31,941 nt of DNA from Lysobacter_F sp035645555 (GTDB lineage Bacteria > Pseudomonadota > Gammaproteobacteria > Xanthomonadales > Xanthomonadaceae). This document shows, piece after piece, positions 21,997 to 29,047 of this stretch; the stretch's first letter is position 1; each line of letters starts with the position of its first letter. Position numbers and translations under genes: made by a program. The notes beneath the pieces were generated by a model. It saw nothing but the letters and a program-made list of their open reading frames with translations, was not told the DNA's origin and ran no database searches. The DNA is taken from NCBI GenBank assembly GCA_035645555.1, contig DASQMI010000053.1, forward strand, positions 1 through 31,941, given 5' to 3'.

Positions 21997-24033
21997 ATGT
22001 CGTTCCGGGTGAGTGGATCGCGCGCGCTGGCCCTGGCGGGGCTGGCGGGAGTGGGACTGGCCGTGTTCGCCGCCACCCCGCCGGCGCCGAGGCTCGAACA
22101 ACAAACCGCGGTCTCGGGGCCGCGGCCCCCGTCCTCCACCGCCCCGGCGCGCGCGACGCCGCTACCCGAACGGATGACGGCGGCCGCCATCCCGCTGGAT
22201 CCGGCGCTGGCGGGGGCAGACCCGCTCACCGTCGAGCCGCGGGTGCCGCGCGCGGCAGGGACGCCGTGTGTCGTGGAGTTGGTCCGCAACACGGGCTTCA
22301 CCCGCAGCACGTTCGCCGAGCCGTTCTTCTATATGCCGCCGCCCGCCTGCCCCGGCCCCTGGGCGAAGGTGCTGCTGGTGGTGGAGCTGACCGGCGAGCG
22401 GCCGCCCCGGGCGACCTCGGCGAACATCGAGATCACGCTCAACAACGACCTGGTGCCCGGAGGCGTCTCGCCCGGCACCGTGTTCGTCGGCGCGCCGCAG
22501 GAGAACGCGCGCACGCCGCTGTGGCGGCTCGAGCGCGACATCACCCACCTCGCCTCGGCGCTGACCGCACCGCAGACCGGCTACCTGCTCGCCAGCGACG
22601 ACAACCCCCTGTACGACGACGACTACCTGCCGATCGGCGCGCGCACCGCGCGCCTGCTGTTCTATCCGGCCAGCGTGCAGACCCCGGCGCAGCGCACGCC
22701 GGACGCGGTGTACGCGCTCGCACCGCTGCACGCCACCGACGCCACGCCGCGCGCCGCGGCCACACTGACGCTGCCGCGCAACGTCGAACGCGCCTACCTC
22801 GACGTCACCGCGCAGGCGCTCGGCGGCGCGCAGCGGTTCTGGTTCGCCTGCGTGCCGCAGGCCGCCGCCAGCGCGCACCCCACCCTGCTCAGCAAGTTCG
22901 CGCTCGGCGACGCGCATGCGCGCATGCGCACGCCGACGCAGGGCTGCACCGGCGGCAGCTTCCGCGAGGTCGAGATCCGCATCGACGGCCAGCGCGCCGG
23001 GCTGGCGCCGCTGTTCCCGTGGCTGCCGAGCACGCTGCATCCGCAGTTCGGCAGCGCACTCGACGACCCGGCGCCGGGCGTGCAGGCGCTCAACTTCATG
23101 CCGTTCCGGGTGGACCTGACCCCGTTCGCCGCGCTGCTCAGCGACGGCGCGCCGCATACGGTCGAGGCCGTGGTGGTGGCCGGCGAACCCGCCGGCACCG
23201 CCTACGTCACCGGTCAGCTGCTGCTCTACCTCGACCGCGGGCGCGTCCAGGTCACGGGCGCGGTCACCCGCAACACGCTCGCCGCGCAGCCCGCCGCGCC
23301 GAACGTGCGCAACGAGCTGCGCCGCGTCGAGGAAACGGTGGACGGCCGCATCATCACCACCGCGCGCCGCGACTACGTCATCGAAGGCTACGTGGATACC
23401 TCGCGCGGCCGCATCCACAGCCGCGTCTGGCAGAGCAGCCGCTTCGCCAACACCCAGACATTCCGGGTGAGCGGACACGACCCGGCGACGCTGTGGTGGG
23501 ACGACCCCTACAAGCACGACTACCTGCAGACCGTCCGGCTGTCGAGCACGCTCGACCGCGGCAGCCGCCGCACGCTACGCGGTGTGCTGCTCGCCGAGGA
23601 CCGCGAGTTCGTGAGCTACCCGCTGATCCTCGACTACCGCCATGCCGGAATGCTGGTGCCGGGCGAGTTCGGCGACACGTTCATCAGCCACGTCTTCGAA
23701 GCGGAGGCCCACCAGGCGCGCGGCGTGCGCGCCGCCCACGTCCGTCCGGGCATGCCGCCGTACCGCACCGCGCTCGCCGACGTGTTCGATGCGCGCCACG
23801 CCTGGCAGCGCACCGACACCGCGCCCGGCGCACGCTCCACACGTGCAAGCCGGCGCAGTTACGGCTTCACCGACACGTTTGGCAGCTGCTACGCCGCCAT
23901 GCTCGCCACCGCCGACGGCCAGCTGACCGAACGCACCCGCGGCACCACCTGCCCCGGGAGCCGCAACGCGCTGCGCTGGTACGCGCACGCCGACGGCTCG
24001 CCGGACGGGCTCGACTGGGCGCGGCAGCGCTGA
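21997..24033 (+). CDS. Secreted PNGase A-like protein (peptide-N4-asparagine amidase A family)
   Basis: A 678-residue protein with an N-terminal signal peptide (hydrophobic core about 10-27) that resembles the plant/fungal PNGase A family, which removes N-glycans from asparagine. Matching segments in order are LPRNVERAYLDVTAQ (259-273), the FWFACVP strand (281-287) in place of FWYSN, FREVEIRIDG (322-331), a Pro/aromatic loop PLFPWLPST, and FRVDLTPFAALLSDG (370-384), followed by VTGQLLLYLD. Residues 420-678 are less family-specific. GAGGAAAA sets the start. Exported to periplasm or outside. Family assignment is from remembered motifs; activity is unproven. Confidence 0.75.
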   Translation: MSFRVSGSRALALAGLAGVGLAVFAATPPAPRLEQQTAVSGPRPPSSTAPARATPLPERMTAAAIPLDPALAGADPLTVEPRVPRAAGTPCVVELVRNTGFTRSTFAEPFFYMPPPACPGPWAKVLLVVELTGERPPRATSANIEITLNNDLVPGGVSPGTVFVGAPQENARTPLWRLERDITHLASALTAPQTGYLLASDDNPLYDDDYLPIGARTARLLFYPASVQTPAQRTPDAVYALAPLHATDATPRAAATLTLPRNVERAYLDVTAQALGGAQRFWFACVPQAAASAHPTLLSKFALGDAHARMRTPTQGCTGGSFREVEIRIDGQRAGLAPLFPWLPSTLHPQFGSALDDPAPGVQALNFMPFRVDLTPFAALLSDGAPHTVEAVVVAGEPAGTAYVTGQLLLYLDRGRVQVTGAVTRNTLAAQPAAPNVRNELRRVEETVDGRIITTARRDYVIEGYVDTSRGRIHSRVWQSSRFANTQTFRVSGHDPATLWWDDPYKHDYLQTVRLSSTLDRGSRRTLRGVLLAEDREFVSYPLILDYRHAGMLVPGEFGDTFISHVFEAEAHQARGVRAAHVRPGMPPYRTALADVFDARHAWQRTDTAPGARSTRASRRSYGFTDTFGSCYAAMLATADGQLTERTRGTTCPGSRNALRWYAHADGSPDGLDWARQR

Positions 24034-24082
24034 CGGGAGCCCGGGCCCGGTTCAGGCGGTAGGGGTCGCAGTGGCGTAGCAT

Positions 24083-24109
24083 GGGGGTCCGCGCGCTTCG
24101 CCGACCCCC
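24083..24109 (+). repeat. Hairpin between the PNGase A-like and methyltransferase genes
   Basis: GGGGGTC and GACCCCC (24083-24089 and 24103-24109) flank 13 bases with a further GCG/CGC pair. It is 50 bp after the PNGase A-like stop and 40 bp before the methyltransferase ATG. No T-run follows on the plus strand, so termination is doubtful; it may separate the two transcripts or be leader structure. Confidence 0.4.
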
Positions 24110-24149
24110 GGTCGCCGCTTCGCTCCCCCATCCCTTCGACGGGAGCCGC

Positions 24150-24806
24150 ATGACCGGTTACGCCACCCGCACCCTGCAGCTCGATGTCGGCGGCCACGCC
24201 TACCGCCTGCGCGTGCTCGCCGACCTGCAGCAGTTCCACGACCCCGACGGCGAAGCCGAGCGGCTTGGGATCTCCTCGGCGCAGTGGAGCCTTTTCGGGC
24301 AGGTGTGGCCGGCCGGACACAGCCTCGCCGAGGCGATGCACATGTTCGAGATCGACGGCAAACGCATCCTCGAGCTCGGCTGCGGCATCGGACTGGCCAG
24401 CCTGGTGCTGCAACGGCGCGGCGCCGACGTGGTTGCCTCCGACATGCATCCGCTGGCTGGCGCATTCCTTGCCTACAACGCCGCACTCAATGCGCTGCCG
24501 GCGGTGGCGTACCGGCAGATGGACTGGCACCAGCCGCAGCCGGAGCTCGGCCGCTTCGATGCCATCATCGCCAGCGACGTGCTGTACGAGGCGGAGCAGG
24601 TGCGGCTGGTCAGCGACGTCATCGACCGCCACGCGTATGCGAACGCCGAGGTGGTGATCACCGATCCCGGCCGCGGCAACAGCGCGCGACTGACCTCGGC
24701 CCTGGCCCAACAGGGGTTCGACGTCGAGGCCATGCGGACGCCCGCGACGCACGAACCGACCGGACGCGGCCGCACCCTGCATTACCGCCGCACGGGGCAC
24801 GCATGA
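24150..24806 (+). CDS. Class I SAM-dependent methyltransferase, Methyltransf_16-like
   Basis: A 218-residue methyltransferase. Motif I ILELGCGIGLASL spans residues 73-85. The following acidic strand ADVVASDMHP binds the ribose, and FDAIIASDVLYE is the motif that, in the Methyltransf_16 group, precedes the active site. That group methylates lysine or histidine on proteins in eukaryotes and bacterial relatives exist; the substrate is unknown. The ATG at 24150 follows GGGAG by 5 bases; the upstream in-frame extension is not family-like. Its stop overlaps the YkgJ start. Confidence 0.82.
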   Translation: MTGYATRTLQLDVGGHAYRLRVLADLQQFHDPDGEAERLGISSAQWSLFGQVWPAGHSLAEAMHMFEIDGKRILELGCGIGLASLVLQRRGADVVASDMHPLAGAFLAYNAALNALPAVAYRQMDWHQPQPELGRFDAIIASDVLYEAEQVRLVSDVIDRHAYANAEVVITDPGRGNSARLTSALAQQGFDVEAMRTPATHEPTGRGRTLHYRRTGHA

Positions 24807-25132
24807 GCGCACAGACGCCTTCTAGCACGGCGCGTCCGCGGGTCCATTGCGACTCCTGCGATGCCGTCTGCTGCCGGCTGACGGTGGTGCTGCTGCCCGG
24901 CGACGAGGTTCCCGAGCACCTCACCACCTACACCGACGCGGGGCTGCACGTGATGGCACGCGACGAGGACGGCTGGTGCGTCGCCGTCGATGGCGCGCGC
25001 ATGTGCTGCTCGATCTACGCCACGCGGCCGGCGATCTGCCGCAAGTTCGCGATGGCCGGCCCGTATTGCCGCGCCGTCCGCGACGAATACGCCACCCATT
25101 ATCCGCGCGAGATCGCGCTGGCACTGCGCTGA
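24803..25132 (+). CDS. YkgJ-family cysteine cluster protein
   Basis: A 109-residue protein of the YkgJ (CxxCxxCC) family. Cysteine sets are CDSCDAVCC near the N-terminus, CVAVDGARMCC in the middle, and RPAICRKF with GPYC near the C-terminus. The pattern suggests binding of Zn or an Fe-S cluster; no reaction is established. Its ATG overlaps the stop of the methyltransferase (ATGA), so the two are translationally coupled and may act together. Confidence 0.88.
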   Translation: MSAQTPSSTARPRVHCDSCDAVCCRLTVVLLPGDEVPEHLTTYTDAGLHVMARDEDGWCVAVDGARMCCSIYATRPAICRKFAMAGPYCRAVRDEYATHYPREIALALR

Positions 25133-25143
25133 CAGGAGCGACG

Positions 25144-25356
25144 ATGACCACCAAGGCCGCGATGCGGTTCCCCAAGTCCACCGGCAGCAAGGGCGCGGAC
25201 GACTCCAAGAAGCTCACCAGCGAACGCATCGCCGAGCATCTCGCGGCGTTCCAGGCCGCCGGTGGCCAGGTCGAGGTGCTGGGCGTGACACGGGTGCTGA
25301 AACGCCTGGACCTGCCGCAGCCGCCCGAGGAACCCGCGAAGCGCCCGCGCAAGTAA
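25144..25356 (+). CDS. Small basic hypothetical protein
   Basis: A 70-residue protein, Lys/Arg-rich at both ends (SKGADDSKKLTSERI and EEPAKRPRK), with a central amphipathic segment EHLAAFQAAGGQVEVLGVTR. AGGAG before the ATG gives a clear start and the codon usage fits the neighbours, so I take it as real. I do not recognise the family. The FxxxGGxVxxLG-type core recalls the C-terminal part of the Pseudomonas RNA-polymerase-associated protein SutA, a weak likeness only. It lies 11 bp after ykgJ. Confidence 0.65.
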   Translation: MTTKAAMRFPKSTGSKGADDSKKLTSERIAEHLAAFQAAGGQVEVLGVTRVLKRLDLPQPPEEPAKRPRK

Positions 25357-25425
25357 TCGGGTTTCCATCGCCCGGAGCCGAGGCGCCCCTACCTCGCCAG
25401 GCGCGCAGCCCCTATCGTGGCGTCC

Positions 25426-26574
25426 ATGACGCCGCATTCCCTACTCCCAACGCGCACCCCGCGCGTGCGCTGCCGATGGATCGCCTCGCTGCTGCTCGCC
25501 GCGCTGCTGGTCGCCGGCTGCGAGCGCCGCCCCACCCCGCCAAGCCCTGAGGAAGTGCGCGCGCAGATCGTGCGCCTGCTGCCGACGTACGTCACCGACC
25601 GCAAAGGCTGGGCCGCCGACACCTACGCCGCGTTCGCCGCACTCGAGATCGAACCGAGCCCGCAGAACCTCTGCGCCGTGCTCGCGGTCACCGAGCAGGA
25701 GTCCTCGTTCAACCCGCACCCGCCGGTGCCCGGGCTCGGTCGCATCGCGCTGACCGAGATCGAACGTCGAGCCGAGCGCCTGCACATGCCGAAGCTGGTG
25801 CTGAAGGCCGCGCTGCAGCTGGAATCGCCCGACGGCCGCACATGGGAGCAGCGCATCGCCGCGGTGCGCACCGAGAAGGAGCTGAGCGACCTGTACGAGG
25901 CGATGATCGGCGCGGTCCCGCTCGGCGGACGCCTGCTGGCCGGCGCCAATCCGGTGCGCACCGGCGGGCCGATGCAGGTGAGCATCGCCTTCGCCGAAGC
26001 GCACGCCGGCGATCGCCCGTATCCGTATCCGGTGGAGAGCACGATCCGCCACGAGGTGTTTACCCGCCGCGGCGGCATGTACTTCGGCATCGCGCACCTG
26101 CTCGGTTATGAGGCGTCCTACGACAAGCACCTCTACCGTTTCGCCGACTTCAACGCCGGCTGGTACGCCAGCCGCAACGCCGCGTTCCAGAGCGCGGTGA
26201 GCAAGGTTTCCGGCATCGCGCTCGACCTCGACGGCGACCTGATCCACCACGGCAGCGACGAGCCCGGCGCCACCGAACTCGCCGTGCGTACGCTGGCCAC
26301 GCACCTGGACCTGAGCCACGGCGAGATCCGCCGCGCGCTGGAGAAGTCGCACAGCCACCGCTTCGAACGCACCGCGCTGTACGAGCGCGTGTTCGAACTG
26401 GCGGACCGCCAGGAAGGCCGCCGCCTGCCGCGCGCGCTGATTCCGCGCATTCGCCTGCAGAGTCCGAAGATCACCCGCCGGCTCACCACCGCGTGGTTCG
26501 CCAAGCGCGTCGACGGGCGCTACCAGCGCTGCCTGGCGAAGGCGAGGAGCGCGACGAAGCGCAAGCGGCGCTGA
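25426..26574 (+). CDS. DUF1615 lipoprotein with lytic-transglycosylase-like motifs
   Basis: A 382-residue lipoprotein: the signal LLLAALLVAGC ends in a lipobox cysteine followed by ERRPTPP. I assign it to DUF1615 from memory. Three segments recall SLT-type lytic transglycosylases in the right order: TEQESSFNP with Glu92 (like QESxF), TGGPMQVS at 179-186 (like GLMQ), and FADFNAGWY at 239-247 (like YNAG). That suggests a peptidoglycan lyase anchored in the envelope, which is inference. The C-terminus is Lys/Arg-rich. The ATG at 25426 is chosen over a GTG three codons earlier; no ribosome site is clear. Confidence 0.8.
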   Translation: MTPHSLLPTRTPRVRCRWIASLLLAALLVAGCERRPTPPSPEEVRAQIVRLLPTYVTDRKGWAADTYAAFAALEIEPSPQNLCAVLAVTEQESSFNPHPPVPGLGRIALTEIERRAERLHMPKLVLKAALQLESPDGRTWEQRIAAVRTEKELSDLYEAMIGAVPLGGRLLAGANPVRTGGPMQVSIAFAEAHAGDRPYPYPVESTIRHEVFTRRGGMYFGIAHLLGYEASYDKHLYRFADFNAGWYASRNAAFQSAVSKVSGIALDLDGDLIHHGSDEPGATELAVRTLATHLDLSHGEIRRALEKSHSHRFERTALYERVFELADRQEGRRLPRALIPRIRLQSPKITRRLTTAWFAKRVDGRYQRCLAKARSATKRKRR

Positions 26575-26667
26575 CGCCGCGTGCACAACCGACGTGATCC
26601 CGGGCCGCACGACACTCTCACCCCGCCCCTGCTAGAACCGCGGCGATCCATCCGCGCCTGCCGCCCC

Positions 26668-27585
26668 ATGTCGACGCTGCGCATCGCCACGTTCAACGTC
26701 AACGGTATCCGCTCGCGACTGCCGCACCTGCTGACGTGGCTGGGGCGCGAGCAGCCGGACATCGTCTGCCTGCAGGAACTGAAGGCGGTCGACGAGAACT
26801 TCCCGGCCCGCGAGATCGCCGCGGCCGGTTACGGCGCGCGCTGGCACGGGCAGCGCTCGTGGAATGGCGTGGCGATCCTTGCGCGCGACGCCGAGCCGAC
26901 GGAGACCCGGCGCGGCCTTCCCGGCGATCCGGACGACACCCACAGCCGCTACCTGGAGGCGGTGGCGCATGGCGTGATCGTCGGCTGCCTGTATCTCCCC
27001 AACGGCAACCCGCAGCCGGGCCCGAAGTTCGACTACAAGTTGCGCTGGTTCGACCGCCTGATCGAGCACGCCGCCGGGCTACTCGCCACCGGCCACCCCA
27101 TCGTGCTCGCCGGCGATTACAACGTGGTGCCGACCGACGAGCTCGACATCTACAACCCACGCTCGTGGAAGCGCGACGCCCTGCTGCAGCCGGAAAGCCG
27201 CGAACGCTGGCGCCGACTGCTCGCGCAGGGCTGGACCGACGCGCTGCGTGCGCTGCATCCGCAGGAGCGCATCTACACGTTCTGGGACTACTTCCGCCAG
27301 CACTGGGAGCGCGACGCCGGCCTGCGCATCGACCACCTGTTGCTCAGCCCGGCGCTGGCACGGCGCCTGAACGCCGCCGGCGTCGACCGCTGGGTGCGTG
27401 CGCTGGACGGCGCCAGCGACCACGCGCCGACCTGGATCGAGCTCGCGGCGGAGGATCACACCGGCGCCGGCGCGCGGGGTGCGCGCAAAAAGGCCGCGAA
27501 ACAAGCAACGAAGAAGACCTCGAAGAAGACCTCGAAGAACGCCACCGCTCGCACGAGCGCCAGGCGCGCCCGCAAGCGCGCCTGA
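26668..27585 (+). CDS. xthA: Exodeoxyribonuclease III with basic C-terminal tail
   Basis: An ExoIII-family AP endonuclease of base excision repair. The catalytic core (1-262) is complete: RIATFNVNGIRSR, CLQELKAVDENFP with the metal glutamate, AGDYNVVPTDELDIYNP with Asp/Asn, FWDYFRQHWERDAGLRIDHLLLSP (RIDHLLLSP with Asp) and ASDHAPTW with the catalytic histidine. E. coli ExoIII ends near here, but this protein continues with about 40 residues rich in Lys, Arg, Ala, Thr and Ser. The start is set at the ATG at 26668, before STLRIATFNV; a GTG 29 codons upstream is not family-like. Confidence 0.9.
   Translation: MSTLRIATFNVNGIRSRLPHLLTWLGREQPDIVCLQELKAVDENFPAREIAAAGYGARWHGQRSWNGVAILARDAEPTETRRGLPGDPDDTHSRYLEAVAHGVIVGCLYLPNGNPQPGPKFDYKLRWFDRLIEHAAGLLATGHPIVLAGDYNVVPTDELDIYNPRSWKRDALLQPESRERWRRLLAQGWTDALRALHPQERIYTFWDYFRQHWERDAGLRIDHLLLSPALARRLNAAGVDRWVRALDGASDHAPTWIELAAEDHTGAGARGARKKAAKQATKKTSKKTSKNATARTSARRARKRA
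27511..27540 (+). repeat. 12-bp tandem repeat in the exonuclease III tail
   Basis: The unit AAGAAGACCTCG occurs twice in tandem (27511-27522, 27523-27534) followed by the partial AAGAAC, encoding KKTS-KKTS-KN. Such repeats can change copy number by slippage without shifting frame. It is A-rich against its surroundings. Confidence 0.85.
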
Positions 27586-27592
27586 GGCCCCG

Positions 27593-27961
27593 CTATGCCG
27601 CGGCCGCGCGATGGAAGTGCTTGGCGTAAACCATCCAGCGACCTTCGTGCTTCATCAGGTTGAGGTGGTCTTCCATGATGTTGTCGAACAGCCGCAGCCG
27701 CACCTTCACCACCACCATGGTCGGCGACAGCAGGTCGACCAGCAGCACCTCTTCCTGGCGCAGCGCGCCCTTCGACGCCGGCGATTGCCGGCCCTGCACG
27801 ATTTCGCGATACGCCGCGTACGGGCGCACCACCAGGTTGCCGTCCTGTTGCGAATACAGCACGCAGTCCTTGTGGAACACGCGGTCGAACAGCTCCATGT
27901 CCTGCGTCTGCAACACTTCGAAATAATCGCCGAGGAAGGCGCGGATCTCGTCGAACACCAT
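27593..27961 (-). CDS. NTF2-like (SnoaL/lumazine-binding type) protein
   Basis: A 122-residue protein with the NTF2-like cone fold pattern: an N-terminal helix pair VFDEIRAFLGDYFEVLQTQD, FDRVFHKDCVLYSQQDG, and late strands TMVVVKVRLRLFDNIMEDHLNLMKHEGRWMVYAKHF (TMVVVKVRLRLFDNI, then GRWMVYAKHF). Members bind or isomerise small molecules; the ligand is unknown. AAGGAGAA 6 bases before the ATG fixes the start at 27961. It is divergent from a LysR regulator 117 bp away, the usual arrangement of a LysR target, and converges on xthA with a 7-bp gap. Confidence 0.85.
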   Translation of the reverse strand: MVFDEIRAFLGDYFEVLQTQDMELFDRVFHKDCVLYSQQDGNLVVRPYAAYREIVQGRQSPASKGALRQEEVLLVDLLSPTMVVVKVRLRLFDNIMEDHLNLMKHEGRWMVYAKHFHRAAAA

Positions 27962-28078
27962 GGCGTTCTCCTTCTGAGTGGATCGCCACGCGGAATGCCT
28001 GGCGTTGCAAGGCACTCTAGGGATCGCCTGCGGGGGTGCGTGCTAATGTTCTTCACGCCGTCCGCGAAGAAAATTGAC
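27962..28078. promoter_or_regulatory. Divergent control region of the LysR/NTF2-like pair
   Basis: This 117-bp region must hold both promoters. It contains the inverted repeat TGCCT-N9-AGGCA (27996-28014), a candidate LysR site, and the word GGATCGCC twice (27980-27987 and 28021-28028). AAGAAAA lies just before the LysR ATG. No unambiguous -35/-10 pair is seen. Confidence 0.4.
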
Positions 28079-29011
28079 ATGACCTCCCGGACCCCACCGC
28101 TGCCCGCGTTGCGCGCCTTCGCCGCCCTGGTGCGCCTGGGGTCGGTCAAGGCGGCCGCCGAGGAGCTGAACCTCACTCAGGGCGCGGTGGGCCATCAGAT
28201 CAGGGCACTGGAAAGCTTTCTCGACATCCAGCTGATCGAGCGGAAAGGCCGGCGGTTGGCGCTGACCGAGGAAGGCCGCATCTACGGCTATCAGGTGCGG
28301 CAGGCACTGGACGACATCGCCGATGCGACCGAGCGTGCCCGCCGGCGCAAGCGGCAGTCGCGCGAACAGCTGCTACGGGTGTCGGTGCTGCCGTCGTTCG
28401 CGCAGGGCTGGCTGCTGCCGCGGCTGGGCGGGTTCTTCCGCCAGTACACCAAGGTGCGGCTGCATCTGCACGGCTCGATGGAGTACGTCGATCTCGACGA
28501 CGGCAAGGTCGACTGCGCGATCCGCTTCGGCCACGGGCATTGGTCCGATGCAGCGGTGCGGCCGCTCATGAACGACAGTCTGATGCTGGTCGCCGCACCG
28601 GGCCTGCTGGGTCGCCGGCCGCCGAAGAGCGTCGAACAGCTGCTCAAGCTGCCGCTGCTGCACTCCAGCGAGAACTGGTCGGCATGGCTGACGTCGTTGC
28701 CGGGTGCACCCACCACGCTGCAGCGTCCGCCCACCCGGATGGAGTTGAGCGATTCCACGCACCTGCTGGAGGCCGCGAGGCTCGGGCTCGGCGTCGCGCT
28801 GACCCGGCGTTCGATCGCCGATGGGCTGTTGCAACGCGGGGAACTGGTGCTCGCGCATCCGCACGAATGCGAGCACGCCTCGAGCTACTACGCGCTGGTG
28901 CCGCCGGCGGCGCTGGGCAATCCGACCCTGGAAGCGTTCCTGGGCTGGCTGCAGGTGGAGTGCGCCACGTTCGCCAGGCGCGCGCGGCTGGCGCCGATCA
29001 GCCGCGGCTGA
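28079..29011 (+). CDS. LysR-family transcriptional regulator, GcvA-like
   Basis: A 310-residue LysR-type regulator. The N-terminal helix-turn-helix is LRAFAALVRLGSVKAAAEEL followed by NLTQGAVGHQIRALESFL and the wing RKGRRLALTEEG. The effector domain (about 95-300) carries LRVSVLPSFAQGWLLPRLGGF, VDCAIRFGHGHW, and GLGVALTRRSIADGLL, as in the GcvA/AmpR subgroup. It probably controls the divergent NTF2-like gene and itself. ATG 28079 follows AAGAAAA; an in-frame ATG at 28046 would add 11 residues and cannot be excluded. Confidence 0.88.
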   Translation: MTSRTPPLPALRAFAALVRLGSVKAAAEELNLTQGAVGHQIRALESFLDIQLIERKGRRLALTEEGRIYGYQVRQALDDIADATERARRRKRQSREQLLRVSVLPSFAQGWLLPRLGGFFRQYTKVRLHLHGSMEYVDLDDGKVDCAIRFGHGHWSDAAVRPLMNDSLMLVAAPGLLGRRPPKSVEQLLKLPLLHSSENWSAWLTSLPGAPTTLQRPPTRMELSDSTHLLEAARLGLGVALTRRSIADGLLQRGELVLAHPHECEHASSYYALVPPAALGNPTLEAFLGWLQVECATFARRARLAPISRG

Positions 29012-29046
29012 GCCGGCGCTTTTTGCTGGCCCGGAGCGGCCGGACC
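28998..29046. terminator. Possible bidirectional terminator between LysR and M20 genes
   Basis: TCAGCCGCGGCTGA (28998-29011) is a 14-bp palindrome ending in the LysR stop and is followed after 8 bases by TTTTT (plus strand). Just before the M20 stop, GGCCCGG and CCGGACC (29028-29034 and 29040-29046) pair in the minus-strand transcript with one G-U pair but no T-run. Neither is a textbook terminator. Confidence 0.35.
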
Positions 29047-29047
29047 G

